Source: Isoetes taiwanensis (lineage: Eukaryota > Streptophyta > Lycopodiopsida > Isoetales > Isoetaceae). From it: DNA of 64,000 bases. Both the position numbers and the translations under genes were made by a program. Location of the stretch: positions 2,401,999 to 2,465,998 of the forward strand of contig JAJEKV010000019.1 of the NCBI GenBank assembly GCA_021234155.1, given 5' to 3'. The notes below the pieces were generated by a model that saw nothing but the letters and a program-made list of their open reading frames with translations, made no database searches and was not told the origin of the DNA. Positions 22,601 to 35,339 of this stretch are shown here, piece by piece (position 1 is the first letter of the stretch; every line of letters starts with the position of its first letter).

Positions 22601-25080
22601 TTAGCTTTAACAATAATATTGTTTCTTCTTTATTGCATTTGACGGGACTTCCTAGTCCGGGGTTTATAGCGCTAGAGAAATTCCAGATCCGTCCTTCCTT
22701 AAGCGGATCTGGCGGCCGGATGGTAAGCGGCTATGACAGAGTTATATAGAAGGATTTCCCTCCCCCTTTTTTTTTGTATGTGAGTGCCAGGGCATTCCGG
22801 CATTGCCAAAACCTGCTGATAAATCTCATGTCCAGACATGTTGGGAAGACATCTCGAAGTAGCCGGATTAGGTAAGTTATTTTTGTTCTATCAGATATCC
22901 AGTCACTCATATCAGATATGTCTTGTGCGGGGCCTTGGCCTAGGTATCCATTAAGTAACATGCGGTTGTGTGTATCCATTGTCGGTCATAACCTTCCCAT
23001 CCACACTGGAGCTTGTGGGATTCGATGTAAAACATGGATGAATGCTAAAGTAATCCATGTTTTCCTGAAAAAACAAAAGCAGTGTTTGAAAATCGCATGA
23101 GCGCTACCTATGCTTGATCGACCCATGCGGTCTACTTTTGCTTCATTTGGGACCGAAAACGCAGTTCATTCTAATCCATTCTTTGGTGGAGAGTTTGTGT
23201 GTTTGATGCGTCTTGTGGGTGTCGCAGAGAGAATTTGCATTATTTTTTGTAAGGTAATTGCTAAACACTCTCATTTTATGTTATGGATGGATCGCTTACA
23301 GCTTACAGAGATTATATTGCTGCATCGTGTATGAGGTATTGACATGAGCTCAGCTGAATCCCAGAGCTTCAAGAGATGATTCCTTGCTAGGATTTTCGAC
23401 ATACACATGAGAATAGAGAGCATCTCCGGCTTGCTTAGGCATTACGGAAATGAGATGTGGGGACATTTATCTTCAGGCATGAAGTATGGCAGTAAACGTT
23501 TTGCTTTTATGGATAGATGAGGAGAAACGGAAATTTGAAACAGCTTCTCTTGGACCCCCCACAAGCAAAGGTTCTTAAGGATATAGCTCATCGACTGGAA
23601 AAAGATTTGTTTGTTGGTTATGAAGAAAGGAATTGCAATATCTTAGATTTGATTCCAAGCTCAAAGAAAGAGGACTTTTAGAGTGACATCATGGTCCCCA
23701 ATATACATGATCATGGTCCCCAATATACATCAATTTGCAGTATCATGTCTTTAAGGAGAAAGGCAGGTGGCATATCTATATTTTGTTTGTTGCCAGCCAT
23801 AAGAACTAATGCATTACTTTTTGTCCTATCAGAAGGAACATTTTGTTTGAGAAGTGCTACATGAAGCACAATCTTGGTCATTGTTTCATATGTTGGCTTA
23901 ATCATGCAGAGACATGTTTGCCCATCAGAAAGTGCATCAGGCTATGAACAAAAAAGTCTAGAGAAGTACAATATCAGGGACTTTAAAATCAACGTATGTA
24001 TCACATGCGATGGCATTACGCTCCATTGTACTCTACTTAATTTATATATCTTCCTTTGGTCCAGGAATAAAGGGACATGGCTTTGAAACATAATCCCTAC
24101 CCAAGGTTTTTCTACGGCCTCTTTTACACTTGATATTTTTAGTGGTTGGTTTCCAAAAATGATTAATATCTCTCTGTTCAGTGTGCAGGGAATCATTTCT
24201 GTTTGTAAGGGGAGAAACATTTGGATATAATGCATGAGACATGTTATTTCTGCCAAATGGATCCGTTTGTAAGGGGAGAAACATTTGGGTATGATGCATA
24301 ACACATGTTATTTCTGCCAAATGGATCCGTTGGATTCCAATATGAGAAATCACATCGTGTACCTTTCGTAGAGTCAAATGTTGTAGCAAGTGTCTCTCAG
24401 CAGATGGCAACAGCAAATACGTAACATGGAACTCTTGAAAGTGCAATATCCTGACTTCATGCGCCAAGATTCCTGACTTCATGCACCATGCTTGGCGGAA
24501 ATTGTTGGCTTCTCTTGACAGCCTTATGATTTAATTTTATCTACTTACTCAGTGTATTAAAATAGCTATTGTCTAAGTTATATGCATAGGTCAGCTGCAC
24601 CCTTTAATGCTTATATGTTTAATCCATGGGTGAGATTGTGCTTCAACCAGCTTAGACATCGGTATCAATTAGGAATCCTGTTTTTGTTGCTGACACATAT
24701 AGAGTTGTTGAAGCTGGATTTACCGCTGGGACTTCTTTCTTTAAGAATGCTTACTGTGTTCTGAGCAAACTAATGAATAAATAGCAAGGCACAGTAGTTT
24801 AAGCTGCTGGGGTCCCTAAAGTGAGAGAGGAAGGAAACGAAGTTTGATGTGTGGCTTTAAATTTAAACTAATGAATAAATTTAACTTGGAACTGGATTGG
24901 AACTGGATTGGAACTGGATGGATGAATGTGATTTCTTTGTAAAGGTTAAGAGGATTCGGCAACTGCAACAGATTTATTTGTGTGTTGTAGAACTTTTCTT
25001 ATAGTTGAGTTTGATATTTAGCAGCAGAACAAGTAAGCATGTTAGAGCTCTTGCTTTTGCTTGTTAGATTTAGATTTTGT
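22600..25080. other. No supported gene
   Basis: Open frames are short and unrecognised. A 64-bp tandem duplication is listed separately. Some of this may be upstream intron of the exons beginning at 25.2 kb. Confidence 0.3.
24201..24328. repeat. Tandem duplication, 64 bp x 2
   Basis: Units start at 24201 and 24265 with GTTTGTAAGGGGAGAAACAT and end in GCCAAATGGATCC. They differ at only a few bases. Confidence 0.95.
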
Positions 25081-25199
25081 TGAGAATGGACAAAATCAAG
25101 GCATGTTGTAAGACCGGGACTAACACATGCGCTTCTGCATTGCAGGTAGCTGAAGCTCTTGCATTTCTACCATTTTTTAGTTTGTTGTTCATATTAGAT

Positions 25200-26364
25200 T
25201 ATGGATATTTGGGTGTTGAAGGTGAGAACCATTTATTCCCATTGCGCATTTACATTCCGTTGTGGATTCAAAGGATTTCACCACGCTTTGGAGCTTCCGT
25301 GTGCAGATTTTTATTTAGAGCTTCAATACAGAGTTGGGCATTTGATGCGGCAGCCAACAATAGGGTACTTCTTTAAGGCTCATGTAAGTTTTAGTAGCAT
25401 ATAAATTTTTTAGCTATTGTTTGCTGGATGTTTGTTTTATGTAGCCTGAGATCATGCCTGCTTCGTTGCCCAAATATGCTTGAATGCCCGTTTCAAAGCG
25501 TATGCCCAAATTATGCAGTCTGTTGGTATGCACATGGAGTGGAAACTTGGTATGTGCATGGAGTGGAAACATTCAACACATTTGAACTCAAACTTCTTTA
25601 ATTCGCATGCTATTCCAACAATGGTAGCTCCCCTGATGCATCTCGAAAATACTAAAATCTTCAATTAAGGCCTTCCTGGGAGAGTGCTTCTGGGTTATGG
25701 GCTCTGGGCTGCAGACTACATTGGTCTGAGATGTCATAAAGGTCATCTTGGAAATGGATTGTTGTTTCAATAATGCTGACCTTATGATCTCTTTTGTTGT
25801 TTGCAGGTTGGTGATGCTCTTGAGATGCTTGTGCGAATGGCACATCGTGGAGGTGTGGTTGCAAGATCAATATGGGTGATGGTGTTGGCATTCTTGCATT
25901 ACCCCTATTGTCTTTTGCAGTGGTAAGTTTCTTCTGATTCCTGCATTTTAAAGTGTCCACGTTTTTCAACTTCACCTACTGTTTTTGAGTAAATATTGAT
26001 GTTTGTTTTACCAGTTCTTGCTGCATCAGAAACTAGGTGCATGGGGAGCGAGGACGTATTTACGCAGGTAAGTGCTTTGGTACCATTCTGGGATAGCACA
26101 GAGTAAAGACCAATAACTCTGATTTGAGAGATCCTACATTTAAGACAGAACCTCTTGTTGAACGGGTACGTATGTTGTGGATTAAACCGTCTTACGCAGA
26201 GATGTAAGCAAAAGATATGTATTTAGTTTTGGAGATTTTTGCAGTTATAGGCAGTTGGCTGATTTCCAATTATGAATATCTTTGCAGCTCCAACATCAAA
26301 TTTGTTTGGGTCTACTCCGCAGCCTTGGACATTTGGTCAATCTCCATTTGCGCAGAGCCTGTAG
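25200..26364 (+). CDS. Exons of a gene ending in an FG-nucleoporin-like tail
   Basis: A piece ending at 25383 reads ELPCADFYLELQYRVGHLMR and then GYFFKAH before GTAAGT. The exon from 25807 reads VGDALEMLVRMAHRGGVVAR in the same phase. The exon 26288-26364, after a TTTGCAG acceptor, reads NLFGSTPQPWTFGQSPFAQS and stops. Two FG motifs (LFGS, TFGQSPF) in Ser/Pro/Gln-rich sequence are typical of FG nucleoporins, which line the nuclear pore and bind transport receptors. The helical part upstream would fit a coiled-coil nucleoporin anchor, but I could not match it to a named one. The join between the second and third pieces is inferred from order only. Confidence 0.45.
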
Positions 26365-26543
26365 ATTTGATACATTGATTCTGTGTTGGTCGGGATTGGG
26401 TCTAATTATGCCGCTGGCCTAGGGTTGAATTGTCCTGGCAACGCCTTTATTTCTACTGCCATGCAGATCTTTTCCAGCAATACGTTGTTTTGTTGAGGCA
26501 TTATTTGGAATTATTTGGATACTTTATGATGTGGTAATGTGTT

Positions 26544-26659
26544 TAAACTTTTAACATTATTTGCTACTAGAATACTCCAATCTCGAACTCTATTTGCACT
26601 CAAACTTTCAACATTATTTGCTACTAGAATAGTCCAATCTCGAACTCTATTTGCATTCC
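26544..26659. repeat. Tandem duplication, 58 bp x 2
   Basis: Units at 26544 and 26602 share ACATTATTTGCTACTAGAAT and CCAATCTCGAACTCTATTTG. Confidence 0.95.
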
Positions 26660-26699
26660 AGAGTTGCTGTTGATGAAGCCTGGTCATGATTATTCTAAT

Positions 26700-29130
26700 C
26701 AAGCTTTAGAGGTGGTCATATCTGATTGACCCTGTTCAAAAATTTAAGGGTTTGAAAACCCAAATGCAGATCGAGCTTGCCCGCTTCTTATTTCTGAAGG
26801 TCCTCAGTTGTTGGCAATGGCCCATCGGTACTCTACTGTGTAATTAGCTGTAACGTCATGATCGCTTGAGTATCCCTATAAAAGGTAACGATTTGTCCAG
26901 GCTTTTTGCATTAGCAGAGTATGTCTGGCGATTATTTTTAGAAATGCGCAGCTTCATGTGAAGGAAGGTTGCAAAGAAAATGTTGACGCATACATGACTA
27001 GCATATCTTTGCTATTTGCATTTAGTTTCCGTCTTTAACATTGCCTACCTGCGGAGATTCATGAATCTTGGTCCAGGTAAGTTAAGGCTTTACTTTTAGA
27101 TTTGATGGGGCACAATATGCATGCCAAGAAACCTCGAAAAAATACCAAATTCGATTGCCACATGGGAGATGCTTTGCGGTTTATTTGCATCCGTTGGGAA
27201 GTCATAAAATCTGCTTCTTTTAGTTATTTACCGAAAAAAATGATCTTGACCGACTAGGGAAATCACGTTGTTGTGTTGCATCGAGGGACAAATGAGGCCG
27301 GACGCATCTTAAGAGGAGGGAAAGAAAACTCAAGAAAATGAGATGGTGTAAACTGGAAGATAAGTTGGAACTGCAGACTCTTATCAAGAGTCTTGCTTCG
27401 AAGCTATTCATAGACATAAACTGAAGACAAAGTGCCTGTCTTAGCAAAATTTGACTGGAAAAAAGGAACCCGTATAAAATTGTCAAACCCCATAGCCACA
27501 ATGCTGACCATTAACTCTGCAGAGATTATAGGTTTAGATTGTTTTCCTATTACCAGCTTGGAGCTAATGGCCACTTATTATTGCTAAAATGTGGCAACGA
27601 TCTGAGGCATGGAGGAAAACCAGAAATCTCGTCAGTCCCAGCTATCAGTGCCAACAATCAAGTGCTTCTTGCAGGCTCTCATTGGATGCCTGGTTTGATT
27701 CAGACACCCTTGCAGCAGTTTCTAAAGTAAATGAAAACGTGTACCTTCTTGCTTGAGAAATTTGTGCAAAATGTGGTGTCTTGGTTTATGTCGTTACATT
27801 GTTTTATTTATCTCAATTGCATAAGCTCAGAAATGCTTGAGGCTTTGGCTTAATTAAAGAGACAATCATGAAACATCTCGTACAATAACTTCAAACGCAG
27901 TCTGCTTTATTATTGCAGTCTGCTTTATTTTGTGTAACATGTGCAAATTACTGTCTCTACATATCGTCCATACTTGATGTCAGTATATCATCAATTTGTT
28001 TTAGCCAGTTTACCATTGTGGAAAAGTTCAGATATTGATGAACAAGGTGATTCCGTCTTTAGCCAAATGAAGGTATTTGCAGATACATTCAAAGAACATG
28101 GGAGGAGATTGCTCAGATATTTAAAATAACATCCAGTATTTGAATGGATCCCTGACGATTGTAATACGGTATGTATTGACATTTTCTGAGCAAACCAACA
28201 TCAATTTCTGAAATATCTAATGGTACGGATAGTATACGGAGGTATGTAGCTAGGAGCTAACGCAAAATATTTTAGGCATGATTAAATTCCTATATAATGA
28301 ACCTGATTAAGCTGGAGTTCCTTCAGGTTATCTTGCTCCCCAAGAGGAGTTAGAAACTAGAACCAAGTCTGCCTATGGTTTCAACTACTTGCCTTTTGTC
28401 AGGAATTCTCTAGCCCGACTCAAGCTTGCATATTGTGTCCTTTGCTGATGGTATTTTTAAATTGTGTAATTGTAGGACCCTTGCTCATGTTATGGACTCT
28501 GAGATCAGCTCTCACATAGCAGCATAGAAGAAACGAGAGCCCATAATGAAACTTGTGACCCCTTCAAACGAGAGCCCATAATGAAACTTGTGACCCCTTC
28601 AAGGTTTTACTGCTAATATGTGTACATAACGACGAAGTGAGTAATTAAACAGCCGATTTGGAATGTAAGCCTCCCAGATCACGCATGTCCCAGCAAACAT
28701 AATTATTTTTCCTCGTAACAATGCACATCTGTTAGCAAAAGGACATCAAAAGGATGACATTGATGAACGTAAATACTTTGTATAGATTATGCTTCTTTGC
28801 ATACTGACAAGAACATATTTAAGGCACAGGTCACAGAGAACCATAGCATCCCTAACACAATTAAAAAAGAGTTTTTACATCGTGAGTTGTTTTTAGCATA
28901 CATTCATATTTGTTCATTATGGGCAGATGGCTTTATATGAAAAACAAGCATTGATATGAAATAGCATGTAAAAAACGACTTGTGCCCAGATATTTTGAAA
29001 ATTCTGGCGAAATCTTCTCTCTGTAAGTTTTTCTTATGTTGCAATTTTGAGGATTGTGAGAGTCAATAGTTATAGAGCATGCAGTAGTAAAAGAGGCAGA
29101 TATCATCTGTTGTGTTTCCATTGCAAAAAG
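26700..29130. other. Mostly unassigned; one open frame and a small tandem
   Basis: A plus-strand frame at 27539-27730 ends SANNQVLLAGSHWMPGLIQT.. and could be a terminal exon, but no family is recognised. A 35-bp tandem duplication lies at 28531-28600. Nothing else is supportable. Confidence 0.3.
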
Positions 29131-29137
29131 TTGTTTG

Positions 29138-29220
29138 ATAGCAAAATGCTAGTGGAGATGTTTCCTTTCCACCTGTCAATGATTCTGCTCAGTTTTCTGC
29201 AGCACAAGCACAGTCCAGTC
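29138..29220 (+). CDS. Isolated exon-like piece
   Basis: A frame reads ASGDVSFPPVNDSAQFSAAQ and QSSQ up to a CAG/GTGAGT donor at 29220. The Ser/Ala/Gln-rich composition suggests a disordered region. It may belong with the FG-tailed gene upstream or be separate. No acceptor was fixed. Confidence 0.3.
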
Positions 29221-30060
29221 AGGTGAGTTCCACGGTTTGCCTATATTTTGTGCAACAAATAAGTTGTTTATGTGCACTAGGTTTACCTTTAAAAGTTGGG
29301 GTCAGTTCAAAGTCGACAAACGTGGACAGGTCATAATTTCAACTGACTACGACTGGTGCACACAGTAGCATTCCTGTAACTCGTTAATGTCAACTTTGTT
29401 GTTTATCTGTACGAGCCTATAGACGGGAGTTGGAAGGTTGGATAAAATTGAACCTCAAGCTGCATAACTTTGAAAAACACAAGTAGAAAAGTTGGTTGGT
29501 AAGGGAATAAAACATGCCATAACTAATGGGATATTCTTAACGAGAAATAGTCTCCTATGGGGTAAATATGATAATTGAAACGTAATTTTTTGTCTGAAAC
29601 GTAAGCGGGGTTATAACAATAAGCCATAAATACAAAAGAGTTGGTATGCACAGAAACAATCAATTTATTATTATGTACAATTTGCGAGATTGTATAGGCC
29701 TGTAAATAAGCTTGCCCAGGTGAAATGTGCTTCGCTAAAAAGGCTAGTCACAACTTGCTTTTATGCAATCGCTACTTGTGCGTTGTTGCAAGTAAAATTT
29801 CTCTCTAGATTTGGTTATCCTAGGATAAATCGACATGCAAACTCTATCATCTCCGAAAAGTTAAGGATATAATGGCTCAGGGGAAAACTTTTGGAACTTG
29901 GAAGAATGTTGCATCTCCATATGCATTATGCTTTGCCTTTCATGGTAAATTATTTTATGACTTTAGGTTGCATGGATTAGGTCACCTTTTGTAGATCAAT
30001 GACCTTGGAGAACAATAAGAAATGTACAATTCATAGTATGATTGTTTTTTGAAGTCCAAA

Positions 30061-30205
30061 CTTATAGTGGTCATTTGGAGTGCTCGTCTAAGACAATCCT
30101 AGATTGTTCATTGGAGTACCCGATTCTTCTTTGTTCTTACCCCCCTTATAGTGGTCATTTGGAGTGCGCGTCCAAGACATCCTAGATTGTTCATTGGAGT
30201 ACCCT
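30061..30205. repeat. Direct repeat, about 61 bp, spaced 84 bp
   Basis: CTTATAGTGGTCATTTGGAG recurs at 30061 and 30145, each followed by GATTGTTCATTGGAGTACCC. Confidence 0.9.
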
Positions 30206-30544
30206 TCACGTTCCCTCCATAATCAAGTCTTGCGCTTATAGACTTAAACTTCTTGGATTTCATTAAGACTATTACAAATAATTTGAATGGTTGGGTTTGC
30301 GGATTTAGAGGTGATAGAAAAAGCCAAATGTTTCAAATCATAAATGTGCACCATGGGACATTGAGTCTTACCTTTTTTGGCTTTTTGTTTCCTTATCACC
30401 AATTTCTTTTTTCTAGCCTCTTTGTATTTCTTAAGCTATAAATAGTTATGAGTGGAAGACTCTTTTATGGATGTCCGGTTTGATTTAAGTATTATTAGAC
30501 TTTGGTTTTAGAACAATTAACCTCCCCACTGTTTGGATGTAACC

Positions 30545-30632
30545 AAAATTTATGGATGCGCTTTCCAAATATATTACTTGATGTAAGGAAAATTTATGGA
30601 TGCGCTTTCCAAATATGTTACTTGATTCTATT
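30545..30632. repeat. Tandem duplication, 44 bp x 2
   Basis: AAAATTTATGGATGCGCTTT starts at 30545 and 30589, and the units run on through CCAAATAT.TTACTTGAT. Confidence 0.9.
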
Positions 30633-30954
30633 GACAACGTGTTGCCAAATATTTGGTTGGTCTTAAGCCTTGAACCAACTTTAATCGCTCTGAAGTCACC
30701 TTGTGCCTTTAAAAAGGTAGTTTGCACATGACTGGGTTTTTTCAAAACCTCAATACTTATACAATGTACATGAATCATGTCTCACATGCATCTTATCTCC
30801 ACATTTACACCTTAAGAACATTTCAATTACATTTGTTCTGTGACGTTATCTTAGTCTTTGTTAGGTTGGCCAGCGAAATTCCTACCCCAAGAAGTCCAGG
30901 TGCAAAATCAACTACATTTCTTGCCGAAATTGTTATACTCAAATTCGTTCATGG

Positions 30955-31330
<376 letters not shown>

Positions 31331-31374
31331 ACGTTATGTGCAATGATTGCACTGGCCATGGCGACTTCTTTTCT

Positions 31375-31640
31375 AACAATTGAGCGATCGCTGGCCGAAA
31401 ATCCATCAGTTGGCAATGCTTGATGTATTTTTTAAGTTTTCTCATCCCTTTCTTATGGATTTGGCAATGGAGCGACTTCTCCGGTCGGTTTGGCCCGCAT
31501 GCGTTGAAGCGGCGTCAAGATCCTATGCCATGCCTTTGTTTTTTCTTACCTTTGTTTTTTCTTACAGTCTTATATGGCAGAGGTACGACTTAGGGGATTT
31601 GGGTTTTGTCTCTACTCCGTTTACATTAAACCGACTTTAA
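31375..31640 (+). other. Open frame of element-associated cargo
   Basis: An 86-codon frame contains FFKFSHPFLMDLAMERLLR and a later hydrophobic stretch. Its first part resembles about 18045-18145. Because both copies sit just downstream of the same kind of element, it is best described as repeated cargo. No product is recognised. Confidence 0.4.
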
Positions 31641-32335
31641 GTTTTGGGAGCTGCCCTTGCTCATACCTATGCCCGTAAGGTGAGTTGCTTTCGAGAACAC
31701 TTTTCCGATTTCTTAGAGTCAATGCAGCTGCAAAATTGTAGTGTAAACTTATCTAAGTTCAGCCGGATGTGCTTCTCCCGAGGATACAAAGGATACAACA
31801 CGAGATGGGCACTTTGCTTGGTGAATGAAGTCTTTCCCTTGGTACGTGTACATTCTAGCAGAGAGATTTGGCGCTTGCTTGTCGACAAATTGCAGTGAAA
31901 CACAGATTTTGCTCATGAAGTTTTGTTTCTAGATGGCATGATGCACCATATTAGCTGAACTAGAAATCTTTGCCCAAAAACGCAAAGAAAATTGTACTTT
32001 CATTATTCTTGGGGTTTTTACAAGTTTTTGCACATCGTGATCGATTTTTTCTTTTGCATCATGAAACAGTAAGGCGTGTGTTATAATTGGATCACTTCCA
32101 ACCCATTCCATCAAACGCCGGTCATGACATCACCCGGGCAAATGAGGTCCACAGATCCGCTTTGAAAGAGGTAGGCTAAGACCCTTTTTACCACATCGCG
32201 TAAACTTGTGAATTCATCATTTGTCTATTCAAGATATTCTTCATTTGCCAATTGGACTCGATAATTGGGCATTAATTAGCACATTGTTTAATGTTATAAT
32301 CCTTTGATCCATGTTATCGTGTCCTTGCGTAAAAG

Positions 32336-32518
32336 GTGGATAGCTTGTTGTGCGATTCACGGAGCCGCAGGGCTTTGTGCGGGCTTTATTCATTCTCACG
32401 TTTCACCGCACTCAAGAAACGTGGAGATGGCATCATAGGTCTTGATAATTTCAATAATTATTACCCTATTGCTCTTAAAAGAGCCCGAGCGAGAAACCCC
32501 AAATTGGTTGGAATGTAA
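32336..32518 (+). pseudogene. UDP-glucuronate 4-epimerase fragment, frame disrupted at its start
   Basis: One frame reads ALKKRGDGIIGLDNFNNYY and LKRARAR, the hallmark stretch after the NAD-binding glycine motif of plant UDP-glucuronate 4-epimerases (GAE family). These are Golgi type II membrane enzymes that make UDP-galacturonate for pectin. Just upstream, GGAGCCGCAGGG looks like the GAAGF glycine loop in a shifted frame. Frame breaks between the two coincide with expected CTG/CAG positions. The catalytic YxxxK region and the C-terminus were not found. GAE genes are usually intronless, so this is a fragment of about 55 residues from a protein of about 430. Confidence 0.7.
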
Positions 32519-32519
32519 A

Positions 32520-33150
32520 TGCCCACGCCTAAGAGCCGGCGACTTTGCATCATGTCCAAATATCCCGCCCAAACAAGCATGCGTGGCAGATACTCCTTAG
32601 ACAGTCCATTGCAGCAACCAAGTTCCAAGAACAAGAGGGTGTTAGCATCCACGAGCCAAGTAGTTAGATGTTCCTGTGGCAAATTGCTTTGGAGCTGTTC
32701 TAAACCCGAGCGGATTCTTCTCCAATATATGCTTTACCAAATAGAGTATCTCTTCTTAAAAATTCGCCATGCTAGCAGATTTACCTTTAGGCTGGACATA
32801 TTTAATGTGTCCGATGGCATCTTTGTTACCTTTTTTCATCTTCGATTGCACCAAGTGTTAGATTGTAGATTAGAAAGCCTCATATTGGCTTGCAAAGTGC
32901 ATACATCAGATCCATGAGCCAGTCTATTTTTGCAGCAGCCAAATTATGTAACTGGGTATCAAATCAGTCGAATATGAACATTGTTTCCTTGCATGTAACT
33001 CTCTCTTCCCGTTAGAGTCTTTCCTCTCCCCATCTCTGTATTTGACCAATAAGTGTTCCATAAACAACGGGGAATGAATAGAGCATTGTTATGTTATGGT
33101 GTTTGGTTGTGAAAGAACATACTAACCATCTTAGTTGGCTCTTATATTTC
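32520..33150. other. Unassigned sequence after the epimerase fragment
   Basis: Open frames exist on both strands, but none continues the epimerase convincingly and no other family is recognised. Confidence 0.3.
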
Positions 33151-33153
33151 CAG

Positions 33154-33385
33154 ATTTCGAGGCAGATCAACTTTGTGAATGAAGCTTTTAAGCTTCAGAA
33201 TTTACCATCATTTTACGAGGTATATGGAACCTTGCTGTCGAGTCAATTTTGTAATCTGAGTTTATGCTATTTCATGCTTGCAAAATCCTCGCTTCCACGT
33301 TTCTCTTGCTTGGGCAGTAGGTCATATCCGTGATGAGTTGCAAAAAGTTGCTGATGTATTGAACAAAAGCTCAGATGTTTCCTAG
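33154..33385 (+). CDS. Two exon-like pieces of an unrecognised gene
   Basis: Exon 33154-33219 (22 codons, SRQINFVNEAFKLQNLPSFY) lies between TTCCAG and GTATAT. A second piece, 33318-33385 after GGGCAG, reads GHIRDELQKVADVLNKSSDV and ends at TAG. The phases do not join directly, so an exon is missing between them or a base is wrong. The second piece is a strongly amphipathic helix that could be a C-terminus. No family is assigned. Confidence 0.35.
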
Positions 33386-33389
33386 TCAT

Positions 33390-35125
33390 ATATATTATCG
33401 TGAGTTAATTGCAAAGCTGGCCAACAAGATTATTGGATATGGAAATCAAAGCAAAGGAGCAATGCATCATGGTCAAGGGGCGGCAAGGTGTTGATCTTTG
33501 CTTTGTGAGCACATTTCTTTTTCTTTTTAGGCATGATTTTCTTTCACTTGGCATATTTGTCGCCGCTTTGTCTAACCAAATTCGACATGTATTCCCTCGC
33601 TTTCGTTATCCCGGATAGGGTCTCAAGAATTTTTGGGCACCGCAGTGTGTAAGCTTGATCAAAGGTTTCGATACGCTGTGCTAGGTAAATTCGTTCTACC
33701 ATATTTTCTCGACGTATGATGCAAGACATCCGATTTATGTGCAAATATGAATTGGCCCTACTTTGGTTGAAAGGAAAGGAATCGTGGAATGTGGAAGTTG
33801 TGGCTTGCTCATTAGATTCATGGTTCACATAATAACTTCGGAAAGACCTGCACTTATTTCCGCATGCTATGGCCGAAATATGCCTAATTTATGGCGCAAA
33901 ACTGCTTCTCGCATGAACCGGCTTTTTTTCTAGTCCTTAAAACGAAAGGGGAAATTTTGATTTAGAGCGAGATCATGGTTTTGCACTTTGAAATCATTCG
34001 CCAAAAGATCCGTGGCTGGTAAGCAAACTCGCTCGATTTAAGATTTGGCTGAAGCAAACTTGTGTAGACATTCAAGGGCACATGATAAATATTTATCCGG
34101 ATTAAATATCTCTACCGGATTGCTTTTGGTTAGGATATTTGGTGATTAATTCAATGTTCTAGGGGAGTAGAGAACAAAGGGCAAAAGCTTTAATCGCCTT
34201 TATTCTTCCTGTTTATTCTTCGGTTTGTTTCGTGTGTAGTTCCAGTTAGGAGCTATTTGGTTTATTAATGGTTAATTTTGCAATTTTGTGAAGGGGAAAT
34301 GTGTTGCTGACTAAGGTTCTGTGAACCAGGGAGCTAAATAAGATATTTCAGGAACATTGTCACAGCAGGAAGCTTCAAAATACAAATAGCGAGGGCTTTA
34401 AAGCCACGATTTGCCACATCATATTTTAATGTTCTCGGGTTCCTTGCAATAATGCAGGAAATCTTGAGGTATGGCAGTGAGTTTGCTCATCTGTTTTTTT
34501 TAATAGGTTATGGTCCTTTGTGACTGCGGCAACAATTCACTGCTGAAGATTGTGCGTTCTCCTCTGGAGCCCAGAAAAGTAATCCTTTTTGCTTCTACAA
34601 TTTTCCGATGCCTTTGTTGCAACTTACTGTATCAATGGCAGCAAGTGTATGTAGGCATTTGTATTTTCCTGCCCATTGATTGATTTTGTGTAGCTTTTCT
34701 GTATGCACTTGTGCTTTGAGGTCAAACGGACAGGGCTGAATAGTATCTGTTTTATCGACGAACAATCATTCTCTAATCTTAATTCTCGGAATGGTCTGTT
34801 CTGGCAAATTCTTTGGTTCTTGCCAATTTTTGGCATTGGGTTTTCCATAACCATAGACATTTATGTGGGTCTGTACCTTCTGAATTCGTATGGGCTTCCT
34901 ATTTACAAATTTGATTTGTTAGCAATTTTTAATTCAGGGTCAGAACGCATTTTTCTCTGCTTTTAAAGGTGTCGAGACCGTAATCGCATTGCAATTATTA
35001 TCCAGATGAACACTACGTGCAAAAGTTTTTACATGTATGTTTGATACATAGGTATACTATTAGCCGATCTCCTTGATTGGTAGGAATACGTTGTATTTGT
35101 GGCAGATCATGGACCCAGGTGGTCT
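33390..35125. other. No supported gene
   Basis: The plus-strand open frame at 34703-34966 has hydrophobic stretches but no recognisable motif. The rest appears non-coding or intronic. Confidence 0.3.
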
Positions 35126-35129
35126 GTGA

Positions 35130-35337
35130 AATTGGACTGTTACTCATGTGGATTGGTCAGAACGGAAATGGCACTCTAAAACTTACAAACAGAAGGACAT
35201 GAGTATTGCAAGCTTGAGAAAGCTTCAGGTTGTTAGGACTGCAGATTCTTTTGGAGTTCTTCTTGTGCTTCAATACTAACCTGTTTGATGTCTTGCAGGT
35301 GATTGATGAATATGAGCATGTCACAAGTAATGCTCAG
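35130..35337 (+). CDS. Two consecutive exon-like pieces of an unrecognised gene
   Basis: A frame from 35130 reads WTVTHVDWSERKWHSKTYKQ and SIASLRKLQ to a CAG/GT donor at 35228. After a CTTGCAG acceptor, 35299-35337 adds 13 codons (VIDEYEHVTSNAQ) in the same phase before GTATG. The agreement of splice sites and phase supports a real gene. No stop or start is seen, and no family is recognised. Confidence 0.45.
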
Positions 35338-35339
35338 GT

